The notes: generated by a model from the sequence alone, not told the origin. Numbered from the stretch's first letter, positions 5,801-12,431 are shown. The stretch is DNA of 12,515 bases from an uncultured Ruminococcus sp. (GCA_947177345.1 CAMWUB010000020.1:1-12515); one strand, 5' to 3'. Made by a program: numbers and translations.

Positions 5801-7363
5801 TCAGACAACAGCTTCCACAATTGTTCTTCCATTCAGTTCAATGGTGTGCATACCACTCTGTTTATTCTTATTGAAATTAAAACTGAGCAGGTAACCCTTA
5901 TCAATGTGATAATAGTCCAGATATTCAGACAATTGCTTTTCGCCTTGTGTATTATATTCATCGCCGTGCCATATTTTCAGTTCAACGATATACTGCTTTC
6001 CGAGATAATCAACAATAACATCAGTACGTCTCTGGTCACGTGTCTGAGCTTCGATATAATAATTTCCCACACCATTTATTATTGGTCGCAGATAAAGCAG
6101 AAACAGTTTTCTGCCGTCATCTTCCTTGAATTTATCAGGCTGTGTGCCATAGATGTCATTAAAATGCATAATGAACTTTTCAAGAATGAGTTTCATATTC
6201 AGATGATTTCCGGAAAGAAATTGATTTTTATCAGTTTCTCCTGCTTTAAAAATTGAAGTTTTCTGCATTTCCTTTGCTGTCAGAATCGCATTATAAAGTC
6301 GGGTTTCAAAAATCCTGTTGGCAATTATAACAGAACCTTTTTCCTCTTTTAAAAATCCATATATCATTGCCAGTTTAATTACAGAATCATCTGGATTATA
6401 CGATATTCGTCTGCCGTCAATCAGAATTTGATACAAATAATCATATAAATCGGAATTATCCTCAATTTTGTTTATCAGCGATTCAAATAATGCACTGCTT
6501 TCTTTAAGAATAATCTTTACAGCTTCTGAAACAGAATTTTCAGACCAGCCCAGTATTTCATCTGACTTCTTGCAGATACTGGAGACAAGAACAGGATAGC
6601 CTGAAGTATAGTCATAAATTAGTTTTGAAATTTCAGAAATATTCATTCCTGTGTGATGGTCTTTTTCATAATCGTTCAGCATACTTGCTATGTCTTCTGG
6701 TGAAAAACTCATATCTATATTAAAATCAGTTGCAATATTCCAAGGACTGTTATGTCTGTGTTCTGTATCAGGACGGATTTTCTGACGGAGATTTCTTATG
6801 TCGTGTACTCCTACAAGAATGACTGACTGAAAAGTCGATTTTTTCTTTCGGTTCAGATAATAATAACGTAATTGTGCTAAAAAATTAAGAAATACCTGAT
6901 TATTAGAAGCTTGGTCAATTTCATCAATCATCAGAACAATTGGTTTTTTGGCTTCATCACACCAATCACTAAGTACACTGAATAAATCTGCAAGAGAATA
7001 CTTGTAATTTTTATCAAACTTTTTCATTGACTTAATATCTTGCTGAATTTCATCACTCATAAATACCCTGCAAGATTTTTCGCTCCATAATTCTCTTGAA
7101 AATGCTCTTACAAAAGTTGAAGAATCTGTAAAATCAATGTCATCTAATACTTGAAAATCCATACTTACAACAATATAATCTTTTTCAAGATATTTTTCCA
7201 ATGCCATTATAGTGGTAGTCTTTCCATACTGACGACCTCTGTTAATGCAGAAATACTGTCCTTTGTCAATCATTTTCTTTATTTCAGCAAGTCTGCTGTC
7301 CAGATTCACCATATAATGCTCCTGCGGATTACATAAACCTGTTATATTGAAATATTTTTCCAT
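5801..7363 (-). CDS. AAA-like ATPase fused to a PD-(D/E)XK nuclease-like domain
   Basis: The 520-residue protein combines an N-terminal AAA-like NTPase with a C-terminal nuclease-fold domain. NRGRQYGKTT (41-50) is the Walker A region (GxxxxGKT type) and VLMIDEID (143-150) is Walker B. HDIRNLRQKIRPD near 187-199 follows the next strand. A helical region at about 215-365 links to the C-terminus. There D448 (RRTDVIVDY) and E461-x-K463 (YIVELKIW) match the PD-(D/E)XK catalytic pattern, as in the DUF1703-type proteins. No signal peptide is present. GAGGTGA precedes ATG 7363. The gene lies 20 nt after the ribbon-helix-helix gene and is co-transcribed. Families with this architecture are common in anaerobes without a firm function; a role in defence or as a regulated toxin is plausible. 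The nuclease activity is inferred from motif only. Confidence 0.85.
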   Translation of the reverse strand: MEKYFNITGLCNPQEHYMVNLDSRLAEIKKMIDKGQYFCINRGRQYGKTTTIMALEKYLEKDYIVVSMDFQVLDDIDFTDSSTFVRAFSRELWSEKSCRVFMSDEIQQDIKSMKKFDKNYKYSLADLFSVLSDWCDEAKKPIVLMIDEIDQASNNQVFLNFLAQLRYYYLNRKKKSTFQSVILVGVHDIRNLRQKIRPDTEHRHNSPWNIATDFNIDMSFSPEDIASMLNDYEKDHHTGMNISEISKLIYDYTSGYPVLVSSICKKSDEILGWSENSVSEAVKIILKESSALFESLINKIEDNSDLYDYLYQILIDGRRISYNPDDSVIKLAMIYGFLKEEKGSVIIANRIFETRLYNAILTAKEMQKTSIFKAGETDKNQFLSGNHLNMKLILEKFIMHFNDIYGTQPDKFKEDDGRKLFLLYLRPIINGVGNYYIEAQTRDQRRTDVIVDYLGKQYIVELKIWHGDEYNTQGEKQLSEYLDYYHIDKGYLLSFNFNKNKQSGMHTIELNGRTIVEAVV

Positions 7364-7383
7364 TTCTTCACCTCATTGATGTT

Positions 7384-7638
7384 TTATTTATCATTTTCCT
7401 GCTGTTTTTTCTGAATCTGTGAAGGCGTTGGCGGTACAGACAAATCAAATCCCTGACGTTCCGCTTCTGCTTCTATCAGACTGATAATGAATGCTGCCAT
7501 ACTCATACCGTTCTGTTCTGCAAGCAGACTGATTTTATCTTTTTTGCCTTTTCTTACTTTTATCTGAATACGGTCAAAATTCTCTGCCACATATTTGTCA
7601 GTAGCAATTTTCTGCTGTTCAGAATATTTTCCACGCAT
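7384..7638 (-). CDS. Ribbon-helix-helix (Arc/CopG-like) DNA-binding protein
   Basis: The 84-residue protein has the classic ribbon-helix-helix core: a strand DRIQIKVRKG (22-31), helix 1 KKDKISLLAEQNG (32-44), and helix 2 MSMAAFIISLIEAEAERQG (45-63). A Pro/Gln/Lys-rich tail follows. Such proteins bind inverted repeats as dimers through the strand, and many are antitoxins or plasmid repressors. GTGAGG lies 8 nt before ATG 7638. It leads the operon with the ATPase-nuclease. Inverted repeats inside its own promoter (7681-7696) and inside the divergent promoter (7779-7793) make it the obvious repressor of both. The tail after residue 64 could contact the ATPase-nuclease in the manner of an antitoxin, but that is conjecture. 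Confidence 0.85.
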   Translation of the reverse strand: MRGKYSEQQKIATDKYVAENFDRIQIKVRKGKKDKISLLAEQNGMSMAAFIISLIEAEAERQGFDLSVPPTPSQIQKKQQENDK

Positions 7639-7663
7639 TTTTTCAACCTCACTTTCTTATATC

Positions 7664-7693
7664 ATTATAACATATTTTATATATGGTAGTCCA
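7664..7693 (-). promoter_or_regulatory. Promoter of the ribbon-helix-helix/ATPase-nuclease operon
   Basis: On the minus strand TATAAT lies at 7669-7664, preceded by TGT (extended -10). A weak -35, TGGACT (7693-7688), sits at 18 bp spacing and overlaps the inverted repeat. Transcription should begin near 7657, giving a leader of about 19 nt. The weak -35 fits a promoter held down or tuned by the protein bound at the repeat. Confidence 0.65.
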
Positions 7694-7696
7694 TAT
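7681..7696. promoter_or_regulatory. Operator A, inverted repeat over the -35 box
   Basis: ATATGG-TAGT-CCATAT has perfect 6-bp arms. Read on the minus strand it contains TATGGACTACCATAT, identical to operator B at 14 of 15 positions. Its place over the -35 of the minus promoter indicates repression of the ribbon-helix-helix operon. Confidence 0.65.
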
Positions 7697-7772
7697 GTGA
7701 AAATTCACAAATATTTCTGTATTTCCGTCCTGTTTTTCTACATAAAAGTGATTAAAAATTTTAATAAATCTA

Positions 7773-7801
7773 TTGACGTATGGTCTACCATATGATATAA
7801 T
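7773..7801 (+). promoter_or_regulatory. Promoter of the acidic-protein operon
   Basis: TTGACG (7773-7778), a 17-bp spacer and TATAAT (7796-7801) with extended -10 TGA. Transcription should start near 7808, about 40 nt before ATG 7848. The whole spacer is occupied by operator B. Confidence 0.8.
7779..7793. promoter_or_regulatory. Operator B, inverted repeat in the promoter spacer
   Basis: TATGGT-CT-ACCATA (7779-7792) is an inverted repeat with perfect 6-bp arms lying exactly between -35 and -10. Extended by T7793 it matches operator A at 14 of 15 bases. A dimer bound here would exclude RNA polymerase from the acidic-protein promoter. Confidence 0.7.
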
Positions 7802-7847
7802 ATATATGTAAAGAGAAAACAAAACACAGAAAAGGAGAGAATGATTT

Positions 7848-8072
7848 ATGAATATTAGAATTACATTCCTGAACAATCTGACAGAGGAGACAGACTACAT
7901 CATTGCTGAACTGCCATTTGATTTCGGTGATTATCTGGAGAACTGCGGTGTTATATATGAACAGGACGGAGAAAATGATTTCTGGGTTCTTAATGAATCT
8001 GGGAACAGGACAGGCGAAGTATTCACGGTTCTGTCATCAGAAGAATGTATGGACGAAGAACTTGTATGGTAA
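7848..8072 (+). CDS. Very acidic 74-residue protein
   Basis: No family is recognised. The protein has 18 acidic residues (12 Glu, 6 Asp), two Arg and no Lys, a net charge near -16. It begins with a predicted strand (MNIRITFLNN) and ends ECMDEELVW. This composition recalls DNA-mimic proteins such as anti-restriction or nuclease inhibitors, but composition alone is weak evidence. AGGAG is 10 nt before ATG 7848. It is the first gene of an operon under operator B, diverging from the ATPase-nuclease operon. A role as antidote or modulator of that nuclease is a testable guess; it could equally be an accessory protein of the element. Confidence 0.8.
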   Translation: MNIRITFLNNLTEETDYIIAELPFDFGDYLENCGVIYEQDGENDFWVLNESGNRTGEVFTVLSSEECMDEELVW

Positions 8073-8137
8073 GCTGATATAAGGCTCAGAACACAATAGA
8101 AACAAGCTGACCTACCGGCATATCGGGGAGAAAGAGA

Positions 8138-8746
8138 GTGGTAAATATGATAACAACAAAAGAGCAGGAAAGAAAGGCACTTGCAAAAATCAGGGAAATC
8201 GTGGAAAGTCTTGGTGAGAACAGTTATATCGGAACAGCACTTGAAGGTTGTTTCGAGATTGCAGAAGAAAACATTGAATACGATTTTGCTGACAGCATGA
8301 AAGACAGACTTGAAACTGCAAGAGAAGAAGCAAACCGTTCAGACGAAACAGCAAAAATGCTGTATAATGAAAATCAAAGCCTGAAACAGCAGATTGCAGT
8401 TTTACAGGAACAGCTTGAAAGAGAACTGGAATGGCAGCCATATGAGGAAAAAGGAAATGTCACACAGTTTGCCTATGATAATCTTGCAGGACAAGACGAT
8501 ACACGTCAGCTTGATGTCCACAAAGCAAAGAAAATGATTTCTGACCTGTTTGGATTTGCACCCGAAAAAATTGAAATCATTACGAGTATTCCTGTATATG
8601 AAATCAACCGTCACAATCAGCTCCGTGTTGCAGGAAATGCAGAACGCAGACCGTTGTACAATGCAACAGACTGGAATTATATCAGATTCAACTGCTGTGG
8701 CACAGAATACGAAATGTTCAATGATTCCCTCAGATTCTTCAACTGA
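8138..8746 (+). CDS. Coiled-coil hypothetical protein of 202 residues
   Basis: No family is recognised. Residues about 55-98 form a charged heptad-like helix (DRLETAREEANRSDETAKML, then NQSLKQQIAVLQEQLERELEW), a likely coiled coil giving dimers. A globular C-terminal domain (about 105-202) follows, with KKMISDLFGF and DWNYIRFNCCGTEYEMFND, which looks like paired strands. The GTG start at 8138 is chosen because GGGGAG lies 7 nt upstream; an in-frame ATG at 8147 is the alternative and would remove three residues. The gene follows the acidic protein by 65 nt on the same strand and ends at the terminator at 8761. No signal or membrane segment is seen. Confidence 0.8.
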   Translation: MVNMITTKEQERKALAKIREIVESLGENSYIGTALEGCFEIAEENIEYDFADSMKDRLETAREEANRSDETAKMLYNENQSLKQQIAVLQEQLERELEWQPYEEKGNVTQFAYDNLAGQDDTRQLDVHKAKKMISDLFGFAPEKIEIITSIPVYEINRHNQLRVAGNAERRPLYNATDWNYIRFNCCGTEYEMFNDSLRFFN

Positions 8747-8760
8747 TTGAAAAGGAAATG

Positions 8761-8806
8761 AAAAAACGGAGCAGGATTTTTCGTGTCAAGCCTGCTCCTG
8801 TTTTTT
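8761..8806 (+). terminator. Intrinsic terminator of the acidic-protein operon
   Basis: GGAGCAGG (8768-8775) pairs with CCTGCTCC (8791-8798) across a 15-nt loop, followed by TG and six T. An A-run precedes the stem. It stands 15 nt after the stop of the coiled-coil gene. The same stem sequence recurs at 9129-9162. Confidence 0.85.
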
Positions 8807-8839
8807 AAATCATGTTTCCAAAAAAATTATTAAAAAGTA

Positions 8840-8868
8840 TTGACATTTATACGAAAACATGATATAAT
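8840..8868 (+). promoter_or_regulatory. Perfect consensus promoter of the ncRNA
   Basis: TTGACA (8840-8845), a 17-bp spacer and TATAAT (8863-8868) with extended -10 TGA. The start of transcription is expected near 8875. No ORF with a ribosome site follows, and instead a structured RNA begins within a few bases. Confidence 0.85.
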
Positions 8869-8874
8869 ATATTA

Positions 8875-9083
8875 TATCGTGGGCTGACACGTTATCAATC
8901 CGGCGGTGATGTTCGCATCTCCGACTATGTTGCAAAAGATACATGTCGTTATGCCGATTAACGAATTTTCGGCACTAATACAGTAGAACAGTTTTCACTG
9001 GAAGGAACTGTGTGTTGGACGGACAACTGAATCAGTCACTAAAGGGAGATTGTATCTGCAAGACAGGTAGTCTCCCTTTTAAA
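8875..9083 (+). ncRNA. Structured non-coding RNA of about 205 nt, possibly raiA-type
   Basis: From the predicted start at about 8875 to the terminator the DNA encodes no convincing protein but folds well. A terminal helix joins 8879-8887 (GUGGGCUGA) to 9032-9039 (UCAGUCAC), 8 bp with one bulged G. Inside it lie a hairpin 8904-8923 with a UUCG tetraloop and one U-U mismatch, a bulged helix 8923-8930 with 8941-8947, TGCCGA (8952-8957) pairing with TCGGCA (8969-8974), ACAGTT (8988-8993) with AACTGT (9006-9011), and GTTG (9014-9017) with CAAC (9024-9027). A dedicated strong promoter and terminator frame it. It does not look like tmRNA, SRP RNA, RNase P RNA or 6S RNA. Size and architecture fit the raiA ncRNA class of Firmicutes, which I cannot confirm without a covariance model. 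Its function is unknown. Confidence 0.75.
9041..9083 (+). terminator. Terminator hairpin of the ncRNA
   Basis: AAAGGGAGA (9041-9049) pairs with TCTCCCTTT (9071-9079). An inner helix continues it: TATCTG (9053-9058) with CAGGTA (9064-9069) around a CAAGA loop. The T-tract is short (TTTT, then AAATTT), so the 3' end may be slightly diffuse. Confidence 0.75.
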
Positions 9084-9116
9084 TTTATAGAAGCAAGGAT
9101 AAATATTTTGAATAGT

Positions 9117-9165
9117 AAAAAACAACGTGGAGCAGGTAATATATTATGGTTTATCCTGCTCCATG
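9117..9165 (-). terminator. Terminator of the antitoxin-like pair
   Basis: TGGAGCAGG (9128-9136) pairs with CCTGCTCCA (9155-9163). Read on the minus strand the stem is followed within a few bases by a run of six T (9122-9117). The 5' arm overlaps the last codons and stop of the 57-residue gene. Its core stem is the same 8 bp as in the terminator at 8761-8806. Confidence 0.7.
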
Positions 9166-9324
9166 TTCATTCTTTATTGTTTTTAATGCCAACATATGCA
9201 ATTCCTGTTTTCTTTCATCAATCATATCCTGAATACTTGAAAATTTAGCTTTCATAGCATCATATTCTTTACGAAATTCTTCATTCTGCAATTGTTCATT
9301 CAGCAAAATATCAAACTCATTCAT
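9151..9324 (-). CDS. Short antitoxin-like protein lacking a DNA-binding domain
   Basis: ATG 9324 is preferred over a TTG at 9333 because GAGGG lies 9 nt before it. The product is 57 residues. The segment FDILLNEQLQNEEFRKEYDAM, continuing through IDERKQE, resembles the N-terminal helix of HigA-type antitoxins (pattern: LxEQLKDPEFRKEYDA, then ARxE), which normally leads into a helix-turn-helix. Here the protein stops instead, so it is either a natural short form or a truncated antitoxin. The start is 5 nt after the stop of the upstream gene, so the two are translationally linked. Function as an antitoxin is inference from this similarity and the pair arrangement. The resemblance is from memory, not a search. 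Confidence 0.7.
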   Translation of the reverse strand: MNEFDILLNEQLQNEEFRKEYDAMKAKFSSIQDMIDERKQELHMLALKTIKNEHGAG

Positions 9325-9329
9325 ATCAA

Positions 9330-9767
9330 TCAACCCTCACTATAGTACTCAATTGCAGAATCCTTTATACTCTCAAAAGCAGAAATATTTTCTTTCTTAA
9401 TATACAATCCGTCAAAGCTATCTCCATGCATACAATAGTAATTCGCTAATGCTTCTATTAAGGCACATTCATCAGTATTATACAGGCCACTGAGCATATC
9501 ATTGACCGTCTGAGTAAAAGACGTGAACCGTATATTGCGAATTTTTTGGATTTCAATACTCTCAAACGTATCAACAATGTGATAACGAATATTATCATAA
9601 ATTCCCTGTCTTAAAGCATAAACATCAATATTTTTTTCATCTATCAGTCCATTAAACATACCCAGAATTTCCAGTGCCGATGTACCACAAAGAATTACAT
9701 CTTCCTGAATCACACTTTCAAACCAATGCGAATAAGATAAAAAATGTTCTGATGTAGCTGTTATCAT
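9330..9767 (-). CDS. 145-residue protein, first gene of a toxin-antitoxin-like pair
   Basis: I do not recognise a firm family. The N-terminal half contains DVILCGTSALEILGMF (about 23-38) and NIDVYALRQGIYDN; the C-terminal half has IRFTSFTQTVNDML (about 78-91) and ECALIEALANYY. This order (a folded body, then a T-x-x-x-T-v-x-D-m-L motif) is loosely like AbiEi-type or nucleotidyltransferase-partner antitoxins (pattern T.E.T..D.L), but the match is weak. Its own consensus promoter and the short downstream gene suggest a toxin-antitoxin or abortive-infection pair. GGACGGTGAT precedes ATG 9767 at suitable distance. Base composition is more AT-rich than the dockerin gene nearby, consistent with separate acquisition. 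Confidence 0.75.
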   Translation of the reverse strand: MITATSEHFLSYSHWFESVIQEDVILCGTSALEILGMFNGLIDEKNIDVYALRQGIYDNIRYHIVDTFESIEIQKIRNIRFTSFTQTVNDMLSGLYNTDECALIEALANYYCMHGDSFDGLYIKKENISAFESIKDSAIEYYSEG

Positions 9768-9789
9768 ACTATCACCGTCCTTTTGTTAT

Positions 9790-9818
9790 ATTATACCATA
9801 ATATCAGCGTTTTGTCAA
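9790..9818 (-). promoter_or_regulatory. Perfect consensus promoter of the antitoxin-like pair
   Basis: On the minus strand TTGACA (9818-9813), a 17-bp spacer and TATAAT (9795-9790) preceded by TGG (extended -10). Transcription should start near 9783, giving a leader of about 16 nt before ATG 9767. Confidence 0.85.
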
Positions 9819-9834
9819 CAAGAATATCCGATAT

Positions 9835-9876
9835 AAAAAAGTATTCTCCGCCTGAAAACACAGACAGAGAATACTT
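9835..9876 (-). terminator. Terminator of the dockerin gene
   Basis: AAGTATTCTC (9839-9848) pairs with GAGAATACTT (9867-9876), a 10-bp stem with an 18-nt loop. On the minus strand it is followed by six T. It lies about 30 nt after the dockerin gene stop at 9908. Confidence 0.85.
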
Positions 9877-9907
9877 CTTCATATATGGAGAAAATTATGG
9901 TACGCAG

Positions 9908-12367
9908 TTATTTTAAAAGCATCTGTTTCAGTATCACAAAGTCGTAAATATTCGGAATACCGTCACCATGAACGTCCATTGCAATATAATTTTTAACTCC
10001 GAATTTCAGTTTCTTATCATTATGCAGATATTTCTGTGCAGTAACAGCATCAAGGACATCAAAATTTCCGTCCAGATTGACATCACCTTTCAGAACATCG
10101 CCGATTACTGTAATTGTGCCGTCTTCTACAATAAAATAGCCATGTTCTGCTGTCCTGTCGCTGTCATTTACAGAGTTTGAAATGCCGTTTACAGATTCGT
10201 ATTCAAAATAGGGTGAACCGTCCAGCATATCAGGATTCAGGTCTTCCGCAGAACCTGTGGTATTATCAGTCAGGATTACAGTTCCGTCCGGTGTTTTCAC
10301 GGTAATCTGATTTACCTGCTCCGGCTGTGCTTCCACAACAGGAGTTCCGCCGACATCTGTCACATCATTTCCCTGTGTACCACCTGCTCCGTTTCCTGCA
10401 CCATTTCCGGAATTGTCCTTGTCAACTGTAACATCCGTTGTAAGACCACTGTTCAAATCCGTAATTGTATAGTTTCCGTCAGGAAGTTCAACAACTGCTG
10501 TGCCGTCTGATAATACCGGAAATACATCGCCTGAGATATGTTCTCCTGTTTCCGTTTTACCGTCCACATGGAATACAGGCTTGTCCGGTTCTGTCACTTT
10601 TGTGTCATCAGATGGGTGCAGGACAATTTCTGTTAAATCTTCTTTTTTGCAGAGTGTTTCTGACGGTGCATCTCCGAGCGGTTCTGCATCAATGCCAATA
10701 TAGGTATATTCAGCATCTCCGCCGTCTGTGCGGAATACAACTGCATAGTTGGCAGACATATTGGTAATCTGACTGAATGTATCACTGTTTCCGAAATCAT
10801 CAGCTGACAGGTTCAGAATATTTTTACCTGAATAATATACATCACACTCACTGTATTCTGTCGGAAAATCAATCGCACTCACCTGCTGCTGTATCATAGG
10901 TGTCTGTTCCGTATCGACGCGCTCTGCCCAGCTCCCGAAACACGGATAGAAACGGTGTACTGTATAATCAATACCGTTTTCAAGGTAAATCTTCACATAA
11001 TAATTGATGACACCATCATAGTCAATCTTCGTTGTTGTGTTCTCATAATCGGCTCTGGACAGCTTTTTAATCATTTCAGCTCCCCTGTAAATCTCCACGG
11101 AATAGTCATAGTCACGTTCAGGAGTATTCAGCAGTTCATTACTGATTTGCAGACTGCCGTTCCCATCATCTGCATTATACAGCGGATTATCATAAATATC
11201 CTTTACAGAATCATCAGTATTGTCCCTGATATACTGAATCACATCACTGTCAGATTCACTGATTTTCCGTTCTTCATCAACCAGTTCACTGAATATACCG
11301 CCGATAACTGCATAATCCGCATAACTGCCGTCTGCATAATTGAACCTGACTTTTACAAGTTCATCAATTTTTGTCATATAGCCGTACAATGCATTAACCG
11401 TATTCACATAGCACTTTCCTGTCATAAATTCGTCAGGAGTATAGGTAACAGACCGGATATACGGACTGCCGTTGTCTGTCACAATCGTACCATAATCACT
11501 GCCACTTACCATCATGCTGTGTCCTGTCACCACAACATTCTCATATCCCTGTTCATTCGGAAAAGAAGCAGGACTGAAATACAGCGTAGCAGGAGAAGTC
11601 ATGGACTGATACCAGCTTACGATTGACTGAGATTTCACATCATATTCTGCCACAAAGCCTGTCCACGGAACTGGAACTGCCCTCGGCGTATTAAGATACG
11701 GTGTGTAACCATATACAAGATAAATTTTTTCGTCTGCCGGATAATCAAATTCCAGACTGCTATTTTTCAGGTCAGCTGTTGTATACGGAGTATCATTCAG
11801 ATATGTAATGCTTCTGTGTGATGTTGAATCACGCTCTGTTGTTACAACATACAGTTCAAAATCCTTTACAAGATAAGTGCTTTCTGCCTTGTATTCCCCT
11901 GAATCCACAGTCATAAAAGGGTCAATCACCGTGCTTTTGTCCGAAGACTTCGCAAAGTCCGCAAAAACTTCCTTTGTAATATGAAATTTATCATGGTACA
12001 CACCTGATTTTCTTGTATTGGAAACTACTTCTCCTGTGAAAGCATTCAGCTCCAGTGTGCCGTCAGAGTATTGCAGTACAACCAGCGTGGAATCTGTCTG
12101 TGAAATAATACTTGTGCCTAAAACAAATTCGTTCCATGTCATATCCTTAATGACAATACCATTCCGCTGTACTGATACGCTTTCTGCCGGAACAGACAAG
12201 CCATATTTTTCAGCCGATACTGCAATTGAAGATGTCGCCGCTGATGCAGTAATCCCTGCCGTATTCTGAAACAGTCCCATACCTGCCATATCGACAGATA
12301 CCGTTGCCATCATCATTGCTACAACACATACAGATGCAAACTGTTTCATTACTGATTTTCTGTACAT
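9908..12367 (-). CDS. Secreted dockerin-containing protein of unknown function
   Basis: About 819 residues. A signal peptide (MYRKSVMKQF, a hydrophobic core VCVVAMMMATVSV, and a likely cut after ASA near residue 45) directs secretion. The last 60 residues are a type I dockerin. Repeat 1 is GDVNLDGNFDVLD with all calcium ligands in place; repeat 2 is MDVHGDGIPNIYD, with His where Asn or Asp is usual. Dockerins bind cohesins of a cellulosome scaffold. A Gly/Asn linker (GNGAGNGAGG) precedes the C-terminal part. The remaining 600 residues show no catalytic domain I recognise; they are beta-rich with several YTP/DGT turns. ATG 12367 is chosen because AAAGGA lies 11 nt upstream; a TTG nine bases earlier has almost no spacing. 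A perfect promoter precedes it. Confidence 0.85.
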   Translation of the reverse strand: MYRKSVMKQFASVCVVAMMMATVSVDMAGMGLFQNTAGITASAATSSIAVSAEKYGLSVPAESVSVQRNGIVIKDMTWNEFVLGTSIISQTDSTLVVLQYSDGTLELNAFTGEVVSNTRKSGVYHDKFHITKEVFADFAKSSDKSTVIDPFMTVDSGEYKAESTYLVKDFELYVVTTERDSTSHRSITYLNDTPYTTADLKNSSLEFDYPADEKIYLVYGYTPYLNTPRAVPVPWTGFVAEYDVKSQSIVSWYQSMTSPATLYFSPASFPNEQGYENVVVTGHSMMVSGSDYGTIVTDNGSPYIRSVTYTPDEFMTGKCYVNTVNALYGYMTKIDELVKVRFNYADGSYADYAVIGGIFSELVDEERKISESDSDVIQYIRDNTDDSVKDIYDNPLYNADDGNGSLQISNELLNTPERDYDYSVEIYRGAEMIKKLSRADYENTTTKIDYDGVINYYVKIYLENGIDYTVHRFYPCFGSWAERVDTEQTPMIQQQVSAIDFPTEYSECDVYYSGKNILNLSADDFGNSDTFSQITNMSANYAVVFRTDGGDAEYTYIGIDAEPLGDAPSETLCKKEDLTEIVLHPSDDTKVTEPDKPVFHVDGKTETGEHISGDVFPVLSDGTAVVELPDGNYTITDLNSGLTTDVTVDKDNSGNGAGNGAGGTQGNDVTDVGGTPVVEAQPEQVNQITVKTPDGTVILTDNTTGSAEDLNPDMLDGSPYFEYESVNGISNSVNDSDRTAEHGYFIVEDGTITVIGDVLKGDVNLDGNFDVLDAVTAQKYLHNDKKLKFGVKNYIAMDVHGDGIPNIYDFVILKQMLLK

Positions 12368-12431
12368 CTCTATCAAATCCTTTCATGTTTGTCAATGTTA
12401 ATACAACCTATTTGATAAATTATATAATTAT

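Noticed and set aside
8875..9040. 6S RNA, tmRNA, SRP RNA or RNase P RNA
   Set aside because: The RNA is multibranched rather than one long rod with a central bubble. It also lacks the tRNA-like ends of tmRNA, the SRP Alu/GNAR motifs and the RNase P core motifs.
8875..9150. Riboswitch controlling a downstream gene
   Set aside because: The RNA ends in a terminator and the next genes are on the opposite strand, so there is no co-directional gene for it to regulate.
9012..9248. Plus-strand 78-residue ORF overlapping the ncRNA
   Set aside because: It has no ribosome site, starts inside the structured RNA, runs through the terminator hairpin and then opposes the antitoxin-like gene. It reads as a chance frame.
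10955..11626. 223-residue plus-strand ORF inside the dockerin gene
   Set aside because: It is Ile/Val/His-rich translation of the antisense strand of a clear signal-peptide and dockerin gene, with no promoter or ribosome site of its own.
12365..12376. TTG start nine bases upstream for the dockerin gene
   Set aside because: Only 2 nt separate it from AGGA, too close for initiation, while ATG 12367 has a workable 11-nt spacing and a normal signal-peptide N-terminus.
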